A DNA stretch of 64,000 nt from Uranotaenia lowii. Taxonomy: Eukaryota; Arthropoda; Insecta; Diptera; Culicidae. This document shows, in pieces, positions 1 to 11,215 of this stretch. The stretch's first letter is position 1, and every line of letters begins with the position of its first letter. A program made the position numbers and the translations under genes. The notes under the pieces are model-generated. The model did not search any database and was not told the DNA's origin. It worked only from the letters and a program-made list of their open reading frames with translations. The DNA is taken from positions 161,787,582 through 161,851,581 of the forward strand of contig NC_073692.1 of NCBI RefSeq assembly GCF_029784155.1. Reading direction: 5' to 3'.

Positions 1-1020
1 TTTAAACTACAACTTGGTATTGAGAGATCAGCTTTGGTATCTCATAGAACTTATAACCAAACGAGGTGAGGAGACAGCTTGAGATGAGTGTGAATAATGA
101 TGCAAGTCGAGAATTACTTGGATACAATGTTTTGAATTCCAGTTGAATTGAAAGGACAACTTGAAAATAAAAAAGAAAGGGTAAAGATGATTAATACGAT
201 ATTTCTTGAGAGCTAGTCAATAGTGGTAAGTTATTGTTCATGCGAAGAAAGTGAGAATTCGGAACATAAAAATAAATTATAAATTTCATAAAATGGTTGA
301 ATCTCAAATAATATCAACAAATTTTGTCAAAATAGCAATTAAATCTCGCAGATATTCGTTGATAATTTTTCCCAGTTGTTGTATATCAAACAACTTTTAT
401 TTTTGTAATCATTCTTTTACATTTTGATAGGACAGGAGGGGGATGTGTGTATGGTCTTGGTCATCCGACACAAGCGTGTACGCGAGCCAGTCAGTCAGTG
501 AGCGAGTGTGAACGGGAGAGCGAGCCAAGTGGGACATTGCGTAGTTTCCCCGGCTAGGGCAGTCAAGTGAGCCAATGGCGTCGCTACGGAAAACTTGGCC
601 AGTCTGCACATTTTCGAAAACGTGGGCTTTAAAAAAAATCAAAATTGGGAAGCAACGCTTCTGAATAAGTCAAAATCAGTTCTGAGATTCCTTACACCTT
701 AGAAAAATGTGAATCTGTTTGTCTTGTGCTATCTATGATGCTATAGTACATTGATTGAATTGAGTTATTTCACTTCAAAATTAGCAATCTACATGGCCAA
801 AGTCATTAGATTTTCATAAATCAGCCATAGAATGCCTATCCAAGAGGAATCTAAAATCAATTGATAAAATTGTTGGGATCTGTAAATATTTCCCAGCATC
901 AAAAATGTAAACTGTAATATTAACAAATCTGGTTAAAAATCTGTGAAATTACAAATTTTCATGATTTTTAAACCTTGCTTTAAACCTTTGATACGGAGCT
1001 TCAAATTTTTAAAACAAATT
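1..1020. other. AT-rich noncoding stretch, no gene seen
   Basis: No frame here resembles a protein I recognise. A GC-richer patch at about 430-610 contains runs such as CAGTCAGTCAGTGAGCGAG, but it has no splice-bounded coding appearance. No terminal repeats or target duplications were found. Confidence 0.6.
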
Positions 1021-1158
1021 GAGGCTTCACGACTGAATCAATTTTTAATTTAATGTATTGTAATAAAGTTATCATTCAATGATAACAAAATGAAGATGAC
1101 ATAATTTCTCGCATCTTAAGCAAGTTTTTTCAAGTTTTTTTTTTAAATTTATATAAAA

Positions 1159-1195
1159 CTAGCTGATTTACCCGGCCTTGCTCGGGCTCAGATAA
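1159..1195 (-). mobile_element. Helitron 3' terminus (fragment)
   Basis: Read on the minus strand, the sequence has a CCCG/CGGG hairpin followed after a few bases by CAGCTAG and then T. That is the Helitron 3' layout: a subterminal hairpin, a CTRR end and a T on the host side. It resembles the 3' end of the complete element at 50548-52270. No matching TC 5' end was found at higher coordinates, so this is a truncated copy. Confidence 0.65.
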
Positions 1196-1444
1196 AAGAT
1201 AAATAAAAATTGATTTGACTTTTCAAAATTTTGAAAGCTGTTTTATTCATCATTTAAAAAAATTTGACCATGTTTTGCCATGTAAGCTCTGTAAGTTTTG
1301 TTAGCCTTTTTAAAGTTTTGATTGGATTTTTAACAAAGTTTATCGTTTTAACATTATTGAAAAACTTATACCTGGTTTTTAGGTTTACTAAAATAATGTC
1401 CCTTGAATGCCTATTCATCGAATCAAGAACAACATTTTAAACTA

Positions 1445-1835
1445 AGGTTTCCAGATTGCCCGGATTTATCCGGATTTGTCCGAATATTTGACACAAAATT
1501 TGAAGGAAATCCGGTCCGGCCCGGTTGACCGGATTTCGTCGTATAAAACCCGGATTTTACCCGGATTAATTCACTTTAATTGTAAAATGAAGCATAAAAT
1601 TAAATTGAGTTTTAAAAAAATTTTTTAAGGGCAAGTTTTATCCTGAATTGTTTTAAAATTCGAAAATATACCGCTGATGTGATTTGGTGAAAAAATATTT
1701 AAATTGTTTTCTTTTTTATTTCTATTATTGCTCGGATTTTGGGTTAAACATGTTGAAATCAACTACGCGGATTGTGCCACAAAATTGCTCAGATTTTTTT
1801 CGGTCCGTATACGTCCGGAAAAATTCTGGAAACCT
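1445..1835. mobile_element. TA-flanked MITE with AGGTTTCCAGA termini
   Basis: The left end reads TA then AGGTTTCCAGATTG. The right end reads TTCTGGAAACCT then TA, giving inverted termini of at least 11 bp and a TA target duplication at 1443-1444 and 1836-1837. The 391-bp interior has repeated CCGGATTT/CCCGG motifs and no coding frame. The TA duplication fits the Tc1/mariner-like group, though assignment from termini alone is tentative. Confidence 0.7.
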
Positions 1836-3350
1836 TATTAACCTTTTATTTTTTGGGAAACTTGAATAGATTTAGTCTTTTTATATAATCTTCAAATGAT
1901 AACAATGTATTTTTCATCTTGTCCATGTGTTATCTAATGAAAATCCAATATCTTAGGCTTTTAAACCTATGTACACGACCTCTTTTGAAAATTATCTCAC
2001 TTATCAAAATGGATTAACTATCGTAGAGAAGTATATTCAAATTTAGCTTGTAATTATGATGAGAATGATAAGTTATTTAAGATGTTAAAAGTTTCATTAA
2101 TAGTTTTTTAAGTTATCAAAAAACACATCACCTTAGAATCGAAATCACCCATTTTATAATATTATGAAAAATTTATTTGAGTTAAATTTTTTATTTATTT
2201 TTTTTTTTTCACAGAACTATTCCATTGATTATCATGAAGAGTGATCAATGTAAAATCGTTAGAAATCATTCGTATGAATTTGCACTACTAAGGCTCTACA
2301 AAAGTTGTATGGGAGGGTTCCTTTTCACAGGTGGGAGGGGCTCAAAACTATAACTAAAACCTTACCATGGTCCAAACACATAACTGTACCAAATTTCAAG
2401 CTGATCGATTAAGCGGTGTGGATTTGTATAAGGTGCATACAAACATATATAGTCCAACTTATCTTTATATATTAGATTTGGAAAATCGAGCAACAAATGT
2501 ACAAATTTTAAACTTTTTTAATGCCGAAAAAAACTTCACCCAGTATGACGGATTATATAACCTACAAATACTTAACTGGTTTAGTCATACTATACCAAAA
2601 AAGTTGATGTAAAAATATTTTTCGAACAATCACTTATTTTTTTTAAATAAATATTTTTGTAAATCAGTAAGGTGTCTGGGGTAAAATGCAACAAAATGCA
2701 AATCAAAGAAACAGCTTGTAAATCTCGTTTCCATGTGCTGGAATATGAATGTTTTGCATCTCGCGTTTGTAAACATTGAAATTTTTTTCATCCAAACATT
2801 TATTTTTATGATTTCAGCTTGTTGAATAATTCGTAGTATTATTTAACCCCTAAATATATGCAGCATTCTTATTTTCAGAAAAAAAATGTGAAAATTAGTT
2901 TTTACAGACTAAAAATTTACAGTCATTGGTGTAGCCATGCGTAATGGTCTTTAAGGCATCGCGAATATATTAAAAACTATAGCTTTTCATACGTGTTCAT
3001 AAGATTTCATAACAGTAGTGAAAAGCTTTTAAGTAGCTCTTTAGATTCCATTGTAAAAGGAGGGAATTTGGCCAGATTTATTCACTTAATTTGGCAAATC
3101 AAACAACAATAAAAAAAACAAATTGTGTTGTAAAAAATTTGATTGATCAAGTTTAGCTAAAAGTTAAAATTGATCATTTATGCACTTATACCCCAGAGGA
3201 CTTCAAATTTAAGTAGATAAAATCATAACATGATGCGGTACACAAGAGAACGTTCCTAACCTTCGATATTCAAACAGTTAATTTAGTTTAAATCTCGTAA
3301 TAATTTAAAATACCACATAAAACTTTTTTCTCTAAAGCCGAAATTACTGT

Positions 3351-3880
3351 TGTTCCGACGCAGTCACAACGCAGCGATTCGACACCGACACAAGAATGAA
3401 GTACTTACATTTTGATGAAGATATGAAATTTAATCGAACACGAATGTAAGTGTATTAGTTCTAAGGGAACAAATGAAATGTAAATATTTAACACAAAACA
3501 TTAATTTCACCTTACACTATTTCACACAACATACCACACAAAACGAAAATGAATTACCAACACTGAACACTAACACCACTAGAATTAAGAGTGAGAAAAT
3601 TCGGACGAGAAAGTGAACAGTGAATTCAAACTTTAGCTTGTAAGTGACATGTATTTATTTACTTCAATAAAGCTCACTTTCTAAACCTAACTCGCGAGCA
3701 TCAGACGTGTTTTGCCACCGAAAATTTTGTTTCGTTCTCGGCCTTTGTTTCGCTCCGCCATCGCTGGTCAAATTGATGACCTAAGTTGTTGATGCTTCTC
3801 CGGATTATTCGAGCCGTTTGGGACCCAATTCGTGGGACACAGACAACGGAACCCTACGTCCGTACAACTGGCTTGCATTT
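3351..3880 (+). mobile_element. Possible LTR / 5' end of an LTR retrotransposon
   Basis: The block starts TGTTGTTCCGACGCAGTC and contains an AATAAA signal near 3665 (ttcaataaagctcac). It is followed by GC-richer sequence and a tRNA-primer-like GGGACCCAATTCGTGGGAC near 3820. This is how BEL/Pao or Gypsy LTRs and their primer-binding regions often look. I found no second LTR, no clear target duplication and no gag/pol frame, so it could be a solo or truncated LTR, or unrelated unique sequence. Confidence 0.33.
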
Positions 3881-6660
3881 CATTAAGTCAATACTTATAA
3901 AGTTTGCAGAATCATGAATAAAAATAGCATAGCATTCAATCTATTTCATACGGAACTCTCTTTTTTCTTTGTTCCTCGAGATGAAAATAAGACGTTAGAA
4001 AACGTCACTTTAGCTTTTCTTCAAGCTTAATCTTTATTTTTAGATACGATTACGTATATAATGTATAATTTGATTGAACTCATCTTGCAAAGCGATAGAT
4101 TCTGGATTGAAAGAAAACTTAAAATTGTCACCGAAAACGAATTGGTTTCGATGCACGAATGAAAGCTGACAGAATCAATCTTGCTCCTTTAACTGTCCAA
4201 TGATTTCCAACAAACTATCGTTGCACGATCGTAATATTGTGGCTGTCTCTGGAAAACTGCTTTTCCATCATTGACAAGAGCATTTCATCATGATGGATGG
4301 AATGGAACTGTCATGAAATTTTTTAAGTACAATTCGTTTGACTGCCTTTCCTTCTGCCAGACAGGGAGCGTCATCTTCTTTCTACTCAGCGAATGATTGA
4401 TGGCTGCTCAGCTACTGTGGAAATGTATAATATAATGTCAAGCTTACTTCAGCTCAGTAGAATAAATAGAGCAATTCAAGGAAAAAAAATGCCCGGCTTG
4501 CAACCGAAGATGAACCGCTCAATTTTTATTCCGAACCAGGGTTATTGTACATTTCCGTCAGAATCAAGTCGTACTACCGTTTAACTGATATCATTTAAAA
4601 AACGGGAATGAACAACAATAAGAGGGTAAATGTTCCAATTGTAGTCTTCTAAAAGGTTTTGGAATTTTCTTAATAGAGCTTTCCAACAAGCACGTAACGA
4701 TGAGCGTGACTTTGTAATTCAAAAGTCATGTAGAAACTACTTGAAGAATAGTAAAAAAAAGCATTTCAAAATGACGAATGGGACGTGATTCAAGTTTGTC
4801 TGGCTTTGGGATGACCATTTGGACTGGGTCTCGGTGCAAACAAATCCATCTCGAAAACCACACGGCACTTGAGCTTCTGAATAAATCATCTCAAGATGTC
4901 TGACGTTGGCGCAATGGCTTTGGATTTTATATTCTCTTGAGTGTGTCGTGATGACAATATTGGGTGCATTTGGGTGGAAGTAAATGGAATAATCATATTC
5001 ACATCCTTTAAAACTTTCAAAATTATAACAAATAAAAAAAGCGAAAAATGTTATCCAAACTAAACATCTTTGGTTTCATTGGTTTTCAAAGTACTTAGTT
5101 AGTGAGTGTTAAGGGCTTGCCGTTTAGAGCTTCGAAGATTTTCCTTGAATAATATGTCACACGCTCGAAAATTTTGTTTTGTCAAAACGAACCGTATCAA
5201 AAAGGTTTTTTTATCCTCCTTTTTCGCACTTATAACTTTATACTATATACTAAAATTCCTTTTCTTATTTAATTCTGAATGAATATCATAATTAAATAGA
5301 AACTGAAGTTTTGTATCTTTCATCAAACTATTTCAATGATTTCATTTTCTTTTGCATTTTTAATTGGTTATGAAAAGACCTGCTTTTCCTACCAAAAAAA
5401 AAATGCAGAAAATAAGTACTGTTTCTTCAGGTTAATAAATTTGGTTGGGTTTTCGTAATTCAAATTAAGCTAAAAAAAATAAAAATACCTTAAATACACA
5501 ATGAAATTGATTCTCAAACCCGTTTTTCTACTCATGACCATCACACAAAGTAAAAAATAATAAATTTTACTGATGATATTCAAAGTTAAAAAGAATCTCA
5601 GTTTAAAATCAATGTTTTTTCCGGTAAGTCATTAATAAATTATCGAAAATAATATTCCTTTTTCTGAAATTTTATTTTGCTTGAAAACGAATTTTAAGCG
5701 GTCTAGTTCACAAATTTGAAATCATTGTTTCCTAAACACCTGAAAGTAAATACTAATGAAAATGTATATTAAAACCAAAAATTCAAGCTTCGGAAACTCC
5801 ACGTGAATATCTTTAAATTTTAAAGATATATAATCAAGATTTGAAATTTGAATCTATGATAAGGGAAAAAAATCCATTTTGAACTCAAGAGAATCTATAA
5901 AAAAAACCACATATTTATTTGATAAAAGACGAAAATTTTTGGTTTCATTTAAAAAGTACCATTGATCAAAATCAGAGTTAAATTTTTTTTATACATATTC
6001 ATATAAAAGTTCTTTCAGTTTTTAAAGTTAAAGGTAGTAACAGTTTACTTTTGAAGTTTAGAAATATGCTTTTACAATATTTCGATTCATTTTTGAAAGC
6101 CTAAACTGTGAAACAGGTTGAGCACCACTGATTTTCAGTGTGTGCTGCACGGCTAACTACAACCCAAAACACAAACACTCAAAACCCAAATCTGTAGCAA
6201 TTACAATTATTTACTAATACAACATTTTAAAAACTCAAGCTAGCTTACATTATTTTATCCTACTTACGGGCCCGTATTTCCTAAATAAGTGTTCAAATTG
6301 ACAAACAAGACGAACAACATCCATATCACAGTTGGTTCGGCACAGGGATATTACAGCTTTTGAGCTGGGACGACTATCACAGGAACTGGCAACACTCAGG
6401 GAATAAAAAAATCGTTATCTTTCGTTAGAACTTGCTGATGAAAACACCCGTGAAGGAGATTTTCATCCATCAGTGTACTGTACTCATACTCATCATTAAC
6501 AAATTTGCTCTCGATTAGTTTTGCATTCCGATTCAAACTTATCGGTAAGTGTAACGTTAAGGATAAGTTCTCCCTTCCTCGCAAGTAGTAACAAGAAAAG
6601 ATTGGTCATTTTTTGCATTCAGATTTATTTGTTTAATTCAATAGATGGTTTCGTTTATTT
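3881..6660. other. Noncoding AT-rich stretch
   Basis: I see no recognisable gene, terminal repeat or array in this 2.8-kb stretch. The short open frames look like chance frames in AT-rich sequence. 4200-4900 is slightly GC-richer. Confidence 0.6.
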
Positions 6661-6662
6661 AA

Positions 6663-8625
6663 CTTCCGATTGTAATTTGCGACCCGTCTAGTGAAAGGGT
6701 TTGACTTGGAGGTAACGAAAAATAGTGTCGCGAGATCGCTAGTACAAGCTACTAGTATTAGTACCGCGATAAATCAGTTTAGCTCCGATTCCAACTTGCG
6801 ACCCCTCTAGTAAAGGGTTTGACTTGTAGGTGACGAAAAATAGTGTCGCGAGATCGCTAGTACAAGCTACTAGTGTTAGTACCGCGAGAAATCAGTTCAG
6901 CCCCGATTTCAACTTTCGACCGGTCAAGTGAAAGGGTTTGACTTATAGGTGACGAAAAAAAGTGTCTCGAGATCGCTAGTACAAGCTACTAGTGTTAGTA
7001 CCGCGAGAAATTAGTTTAGCTCCGATTTCAACTTGCGACCCCTCTAAAGAAAGGGTTTGACTTGTAGATGACGAAAAAAAGTGTCGCGAGATCGCTAGTA
7101 CAAGCTACTAGCTACAAGCTACTAGTGTTAGTACCGCGAGAAATCAGTTTAGCTTCGATTTCATTTTTCGACCGGTCAAGTGAATGGGTTTGACTTGTAG
7201 ATGACGAAAAAAAGTGTCGCGAGATCGCTAGTACAAGCTACTAGAGTCAGTACCGCGATCAATCAGATAAGCTCCGAATTCAACTTGCGACCCATCTAGT
7301 GAGAGGGTTTTACTTGTAGGTGACAAAAACAAGACTCGAAAATTCGCTAGTACAAGCTACTTTTGTTAGCACCACGAGAAATCAGTTTAGCTCCGATTTC
7401 AACTTGCGACCCCTCTCGTGAAAGGATTTGACTTGTACGGAAGACAACTAGTGTCGTGAATCCTTTAGTACAAGCTACTAGAGTTAAAACCGACAGAAAA
7501 TAAGTTAGCTCGATTTCAACTTGCGACCCGATTATTAAAAGGGAAGAAATTGATGAGAATTTATTTAAGCAGTTTCTTGATACAAGCTTGTACAACTAAG
7601 TACTAGTAGATTATTTCTACCAGTAATGACACTAGTAACTTGGTCAAGCGAACTCACGTTTCAAATTTTCGTCACCTAGAAGTCAAAGTCTTTCACTTGA
7701 CCGGTTGAAAGTTGAAATCGAAGCTAAATTAACTAGTTTAAACTAACTCCGATTACAACGAGAAACTTCTCGCAGTACTAACACTAGTAGCTTGTACTAG
7801 TGAACTCCCGGAACTATTTCTCGTCATTTACAAGTCAAACCCTTCCACTTGAGCGGTCGAAAATTGAAATCGGAGCTAAACTAATTTCTCGCGGTACTAA
7901 CACTAGTAGCTTGTACTAGCGATCTCGCGACACTATTTTTCGTCACCTACAAGTCAAACCCTTTCACTAGAGGGGTCGCAAGTTGAAATCGGAGCTAAAC
8001 TAATTTCTCACGGTACTTACACTAGTAGCTTGTACTAGCGGTCTCGCGACACTTTTTTTCGTCATCTACAAGTCAAACCCTTTCACTTGACCGGTCGAAA
8101 GTTGAAATCGAAGCTAAACTGATTTCTCGCGGTACAAACACTAGTAGCTTGTACTAGCGATCTCGCGACACCATTTTTCGTCACCCACAAGTCAAATCCT
8201 TTCATTTGACCGGTCAAAAGTTGAAATCGGAGCTAAACTGATTTCTCGCGGTACTAACACTAGTAGCTTGTACTAGCGATCTCGCGACACTATTTTTCAT
8301 CACCTACAAGTCAAACCCTTTCACTAGAGGGGTCGCAAGTTGAAATCGGAGCTAAACTAATTTCTCGCGGTACTAACACTAGTAGCTTGTACTAGCGAAA
8401 TTGTGACACTATTTTTCATCACCCACAAGTCAAACCCTTTCACTTGACCGGTCGAAAGTTGAAATCGAAGCTAAACTGATTTCTCGCGGTACTAACACTA
8501 GTAGCTTGTACTAGCGATCTCGCGACACTATTTTTCGTCACCTATAAGTCAAACCCTTTCACTAGAGGGGTCGCAAGTTTTAATCGGAGCTAAACTCATT
8601 TCTCGCGGTACTTGTGCCGTTAATC
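6663..8625. repeat. Foldback of ~119-bp tandem units in opposed orientation
   Basis: The left arm (about 6663-7550) has eight direct units with landmarks near 6665, 6784, 6902, 7021, 7154, 7273, 7392 and 7509. The right arm (about 7640-8625) carries the same unit inverted, with landmarks at 7871, 7990, 8109, 8228, 8347, 8466 and 8584, which is almost exactly 119 bp each. Every unit contains CTAGTACAAGCTACTAG, a stem CTAGTA/TACTAG around a 5-nt loop, plus TCGCGAGATCGC. Units come in two subtypes, GCGACCCCTCTAG and TCGACCGGTCAAG. There is no coding capacity. The architecture is like Foldback-type transposons, but no target duplication was found. Confidence 0.85.
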
Positions 8626-8689
8626 ATCACTAATTTGTTTTAATTATTACTAGTTACCAGAACCCTCAAACATTGATTAATCACCGCGA

Positions 8690-10170
8690 CGAGCGCCTTC
8701 TTTAGACGTTACGCCCGAGAATTTCAAAATTTACCACATATCTATTTAACTATTTCAGTTAGCCTTTTCTGCTGATGTTATAATCGATTCAGTCGGTTTG
8801 CTTCAGTGTGAGCATTATGAAATTTTGTCATCTATTGTGGACCGTCGGAGACAAAATAACGTGTAGCGAGTAATCTTTATCGTCAATGGAAACAGATGAG
8901 AAGCAATCGCTTTCTCATATTTATCGCTAAGTGTAACACAAGGGATAAATCAGTTATCAGTATCAGATCAGTTGGATTTGCTTCCCTGGCAACACTGCTC
9001 CACGGGCGCACCTCAACTGCCCGGAGCACCTCCGACCAGGCTTCCGAAAAGTACTGGCGAACGACAGTATTCTTGCGAACCTCGCACGTGCACCTCGATG
9101 AAAGCTTCCCGAATATTTCTTCCCCGACAGTTTTAAAAGGAGCGGTCGTGCTATGTACAGCGATGCCTTGTTTTACCTCATGCGAGAGTTTGTTCGTGGG
9201 AAGGAAAGTTTTTTAAGCTCCGTGACAGTTTTGGGAAAATCTTCGTGACAGTTTTCAATGCGTTGAATTTCGCATGACAGTACTACTTACTCCGTCCGAC
9301 TGTAGCCGAGATTCGCTCGGGCCGAGTTAATTTCGAACGAACGTATTTTCCTTTTGCTTGAAGCTACTGCGGATGGTGATCACCCCAATCACCCTCCCCT
9401 CCCCTTTTCGCCTAACCTGCACCGGCACCACACATCGCGTTACGCCTCGGTCGTATGCTGCTGCTCTGTGTGAATATATGGCTCGTTCGATCTATTAGAA
9501 AAGAGCAGCAGCGCATACGATCGGGCATGGGTACGGTATGGGCACGACAGTCACCCGTGACAGTCCTGCCCAAAGCTGTCACGCCCTGCAGCCGACAGTT
9601 AGGATGAAATATTTTTCGAAACAGGAGGCATGAAGGGATCAAAACCGAACTGTCAGTTGGGTTCGCTACAGCTTAAAGCACAACGTTTTCGGCAACGCAT
9701 GCTTTGAGCGGATTGTTCAGATACAGCCTGTGTCCTCGCACGTGTGCGATGTAGCCGAAGCGTTTCGATTCGTTACCGACGGTACAGCAGCGAACCGAGT
9801 TGCAAGGAAAACCGAGACAGTTTGTTTGGCAAGAAAAAAGCTGTCATAGCAAAGCTGTACTTTTCGGAAGCCTGCCTTCGACTGCCTGCAGCTGGGTCTG
9901 TTGGCCACATGCCAAATGTTGTTTCTCTTTTCTCAAAAGTTTCTTAAGCGCTAATTCGTCACTCACCCAGTTGGGGCCGTCGGCAATGACAAACTATCAG
10001 CACAGTTTTTTGTTTTTGTTCACCTTCAGCCGGTGCGGAATGATCCGGTACTTTCTGCGCGAAACCAACAGCAACAGCGACATGTATCGATGATGATGTT
10101 GTTTTGTTCGATGCTTGTTTACGTTTTCCCATGTGTTTTCGTTTGACAGCTTACACACTTAAAATTAAAC
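8690..10170. promoter_or_regulatory. GC-richer island with clustered TGACAG sites
   Basis: This block is clearly richer in G+C than its surroundings and lacks a convincing long frame. Exact TGACAG or CTGTCA occurs at 9223, 9246, 9275, 9558, 9576, 9650, 9841 and 10144, eight times in about 0.93 kb against roughly 0.5 expected for equal base composition. Several near-matches (CGACAG) also occur. TGACAG is the known core site of TALE homeodomain proteins (Homothorax/Meis, TGIF). A regulatory role (enhancer, promoter or 5' noncoding exon) is an inference. No TATA box or transcript boundary could be assigned. Confidence 0.35.
9449..9524. other. Imperfect inverted repeat / hairpin
   Basis: GGTCGTATGCTGCTGCTCT at 9449-9467 pairs with AGAGCAGCAGCGCATACGA at 9502-9520, with a 2-nt bulge and a loop of about 34 nt. 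It lies in the GC-richer island. It could be an RNA hairpin or a chance palindrome. Confidence 0.5.
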
Positions 10171-10257
10171 ACGCATTTTGGCTTCTTGTTCTCTCTATTG
10201 GTAGGATTGACTACACACTCAAGATGTAATAGCTACACATATTTATTTATAACGCTA

Positions 10258-11199
10258 CACAGCAAGAAAAATTCGTGTAATTTTAGACCGAAAACGATGC
10301 ACGAAAACGGAACATCGTTTTTGATGTAAAATTCTATCACGATGTATTTTTTTCAAGAATGTAATTTTTGAGGCGTGTAAATTTAGATCGAAAACAATGC
10401 ACGAAATCGGACGACGAAAGCCGTCGTGTAAAAATAGACGGGAATGTAAATTTTAAGATTTATTATCGTAAATATTAGGAATCTTTGCTAAACGTTCAGG
10501 TTTTGCTGTTGTCTATGAATGAATACGCTGCTTTTAAAATTTTAATTTCGCATATATTTCCAAAAATAACCTAAAAGATACACACCATCACGCACAGCGT
10601 CAGCCTGGAGTTTTTAATTCGTCCGATGATTCCCAGCACGGTGATGTTGAACAGATGACCGTCACCAGGATCCTCGATTCGTCCCAGAACACCATTATTT
10701 TTCGGTCCGCGTCACCTTCGCCTGACGAAAATTTCGGCGAAAAATCACTGTCACTGCGAAAAATCTTATCTTGCTGCAATGGAGAGAAAACTGATTAATT
10801 TCAACAGCATTCTTTTTTCAATATGACATTATGATGAACCTACCAGCTTTTGAAGGATTATGGAAATGTTAGAGCTACGCCTACGACTCGTTTTCGAATA
10901 ATTTTCTTACTTGTTTACTTTGTATCCGATGCGCGCAACACAAGTCGCACATTTCCATTTAATTTTAAATCAAACATACAATTTTACACTGTTCGTGATA
11001 TAAAATTCATTGACCGCTTGATTTTTACATCACGGAATGTAAAATTATAGCAAAACAATGTATTTCTATTCACTTTTTGAAAAAAGACTAAAATTATATC
11101 AAAAGGAGTTGAAAATTACATCGTCTTCGATTTACACTTGTAAAAAATAAGACTACTCGTGTTTTAGATTCCGTATACTTTTAGAAATTTTTTGCTGTG
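10258..11199. mobile_element. TA-flanked TIR element (CACAGCAA termini)
   Basis: The left end is TA then CACAGCAAGAAAAATT. The right end is AAATTTTTTGCTGTG then TA, giving inverted termini and a TA target duplication. The 942-bp body repeats GTGTAA...CGATGCACGAAA motifs. A GC-richer block at about 10590-10760 could be captured coding DNA (open on the minus strand for about 50 codons), but I recognise no domain. The right end is duplicated at 12541-12610 by the retroelement insertion next to it. Confidence 0.65.
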
Positions 11200-11215
11200 T
11201 ACGACTGACAAAGTA
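11146..11215. repeat. 70-bp direct repeat flanking the non-LTR element (left copy)
   Basis: These 70 bp are identical to 12541-12610. They begin AATAAGACTACTCGTG and end GACTGACAAAGTA. The copy includes the right terminus of the TIR element (TTGCTGTGTA). It is best read as an unusually long target-site duplication made when the retroelement at 11216-12540 inserted. Confidence 0.8.

Larger units (their letters stand above)
1025..3010. repeat. Dispersed repeat, copy 1 (related to 45.05-46.13 kb), interrupted
   Basis: The blocks at about 1028-1135 and 2455-3000 match, in order and orientation, sequence at 45.1-45.26 kb and 45.26-45.9 kb. Shared tracts include ATGACATAATTTCTCGCATC and TCTGGGGTAAAATGCAAC. 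In the 45-kb copy the two blocks are nearly adjacent. Here about 1.3 kb lies between them, containing a Helitron 3' end and a MITE. This looks like an old non-autonomous element copy broken by later insertions. No coding capacity is visible. Confidence 0.7.
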
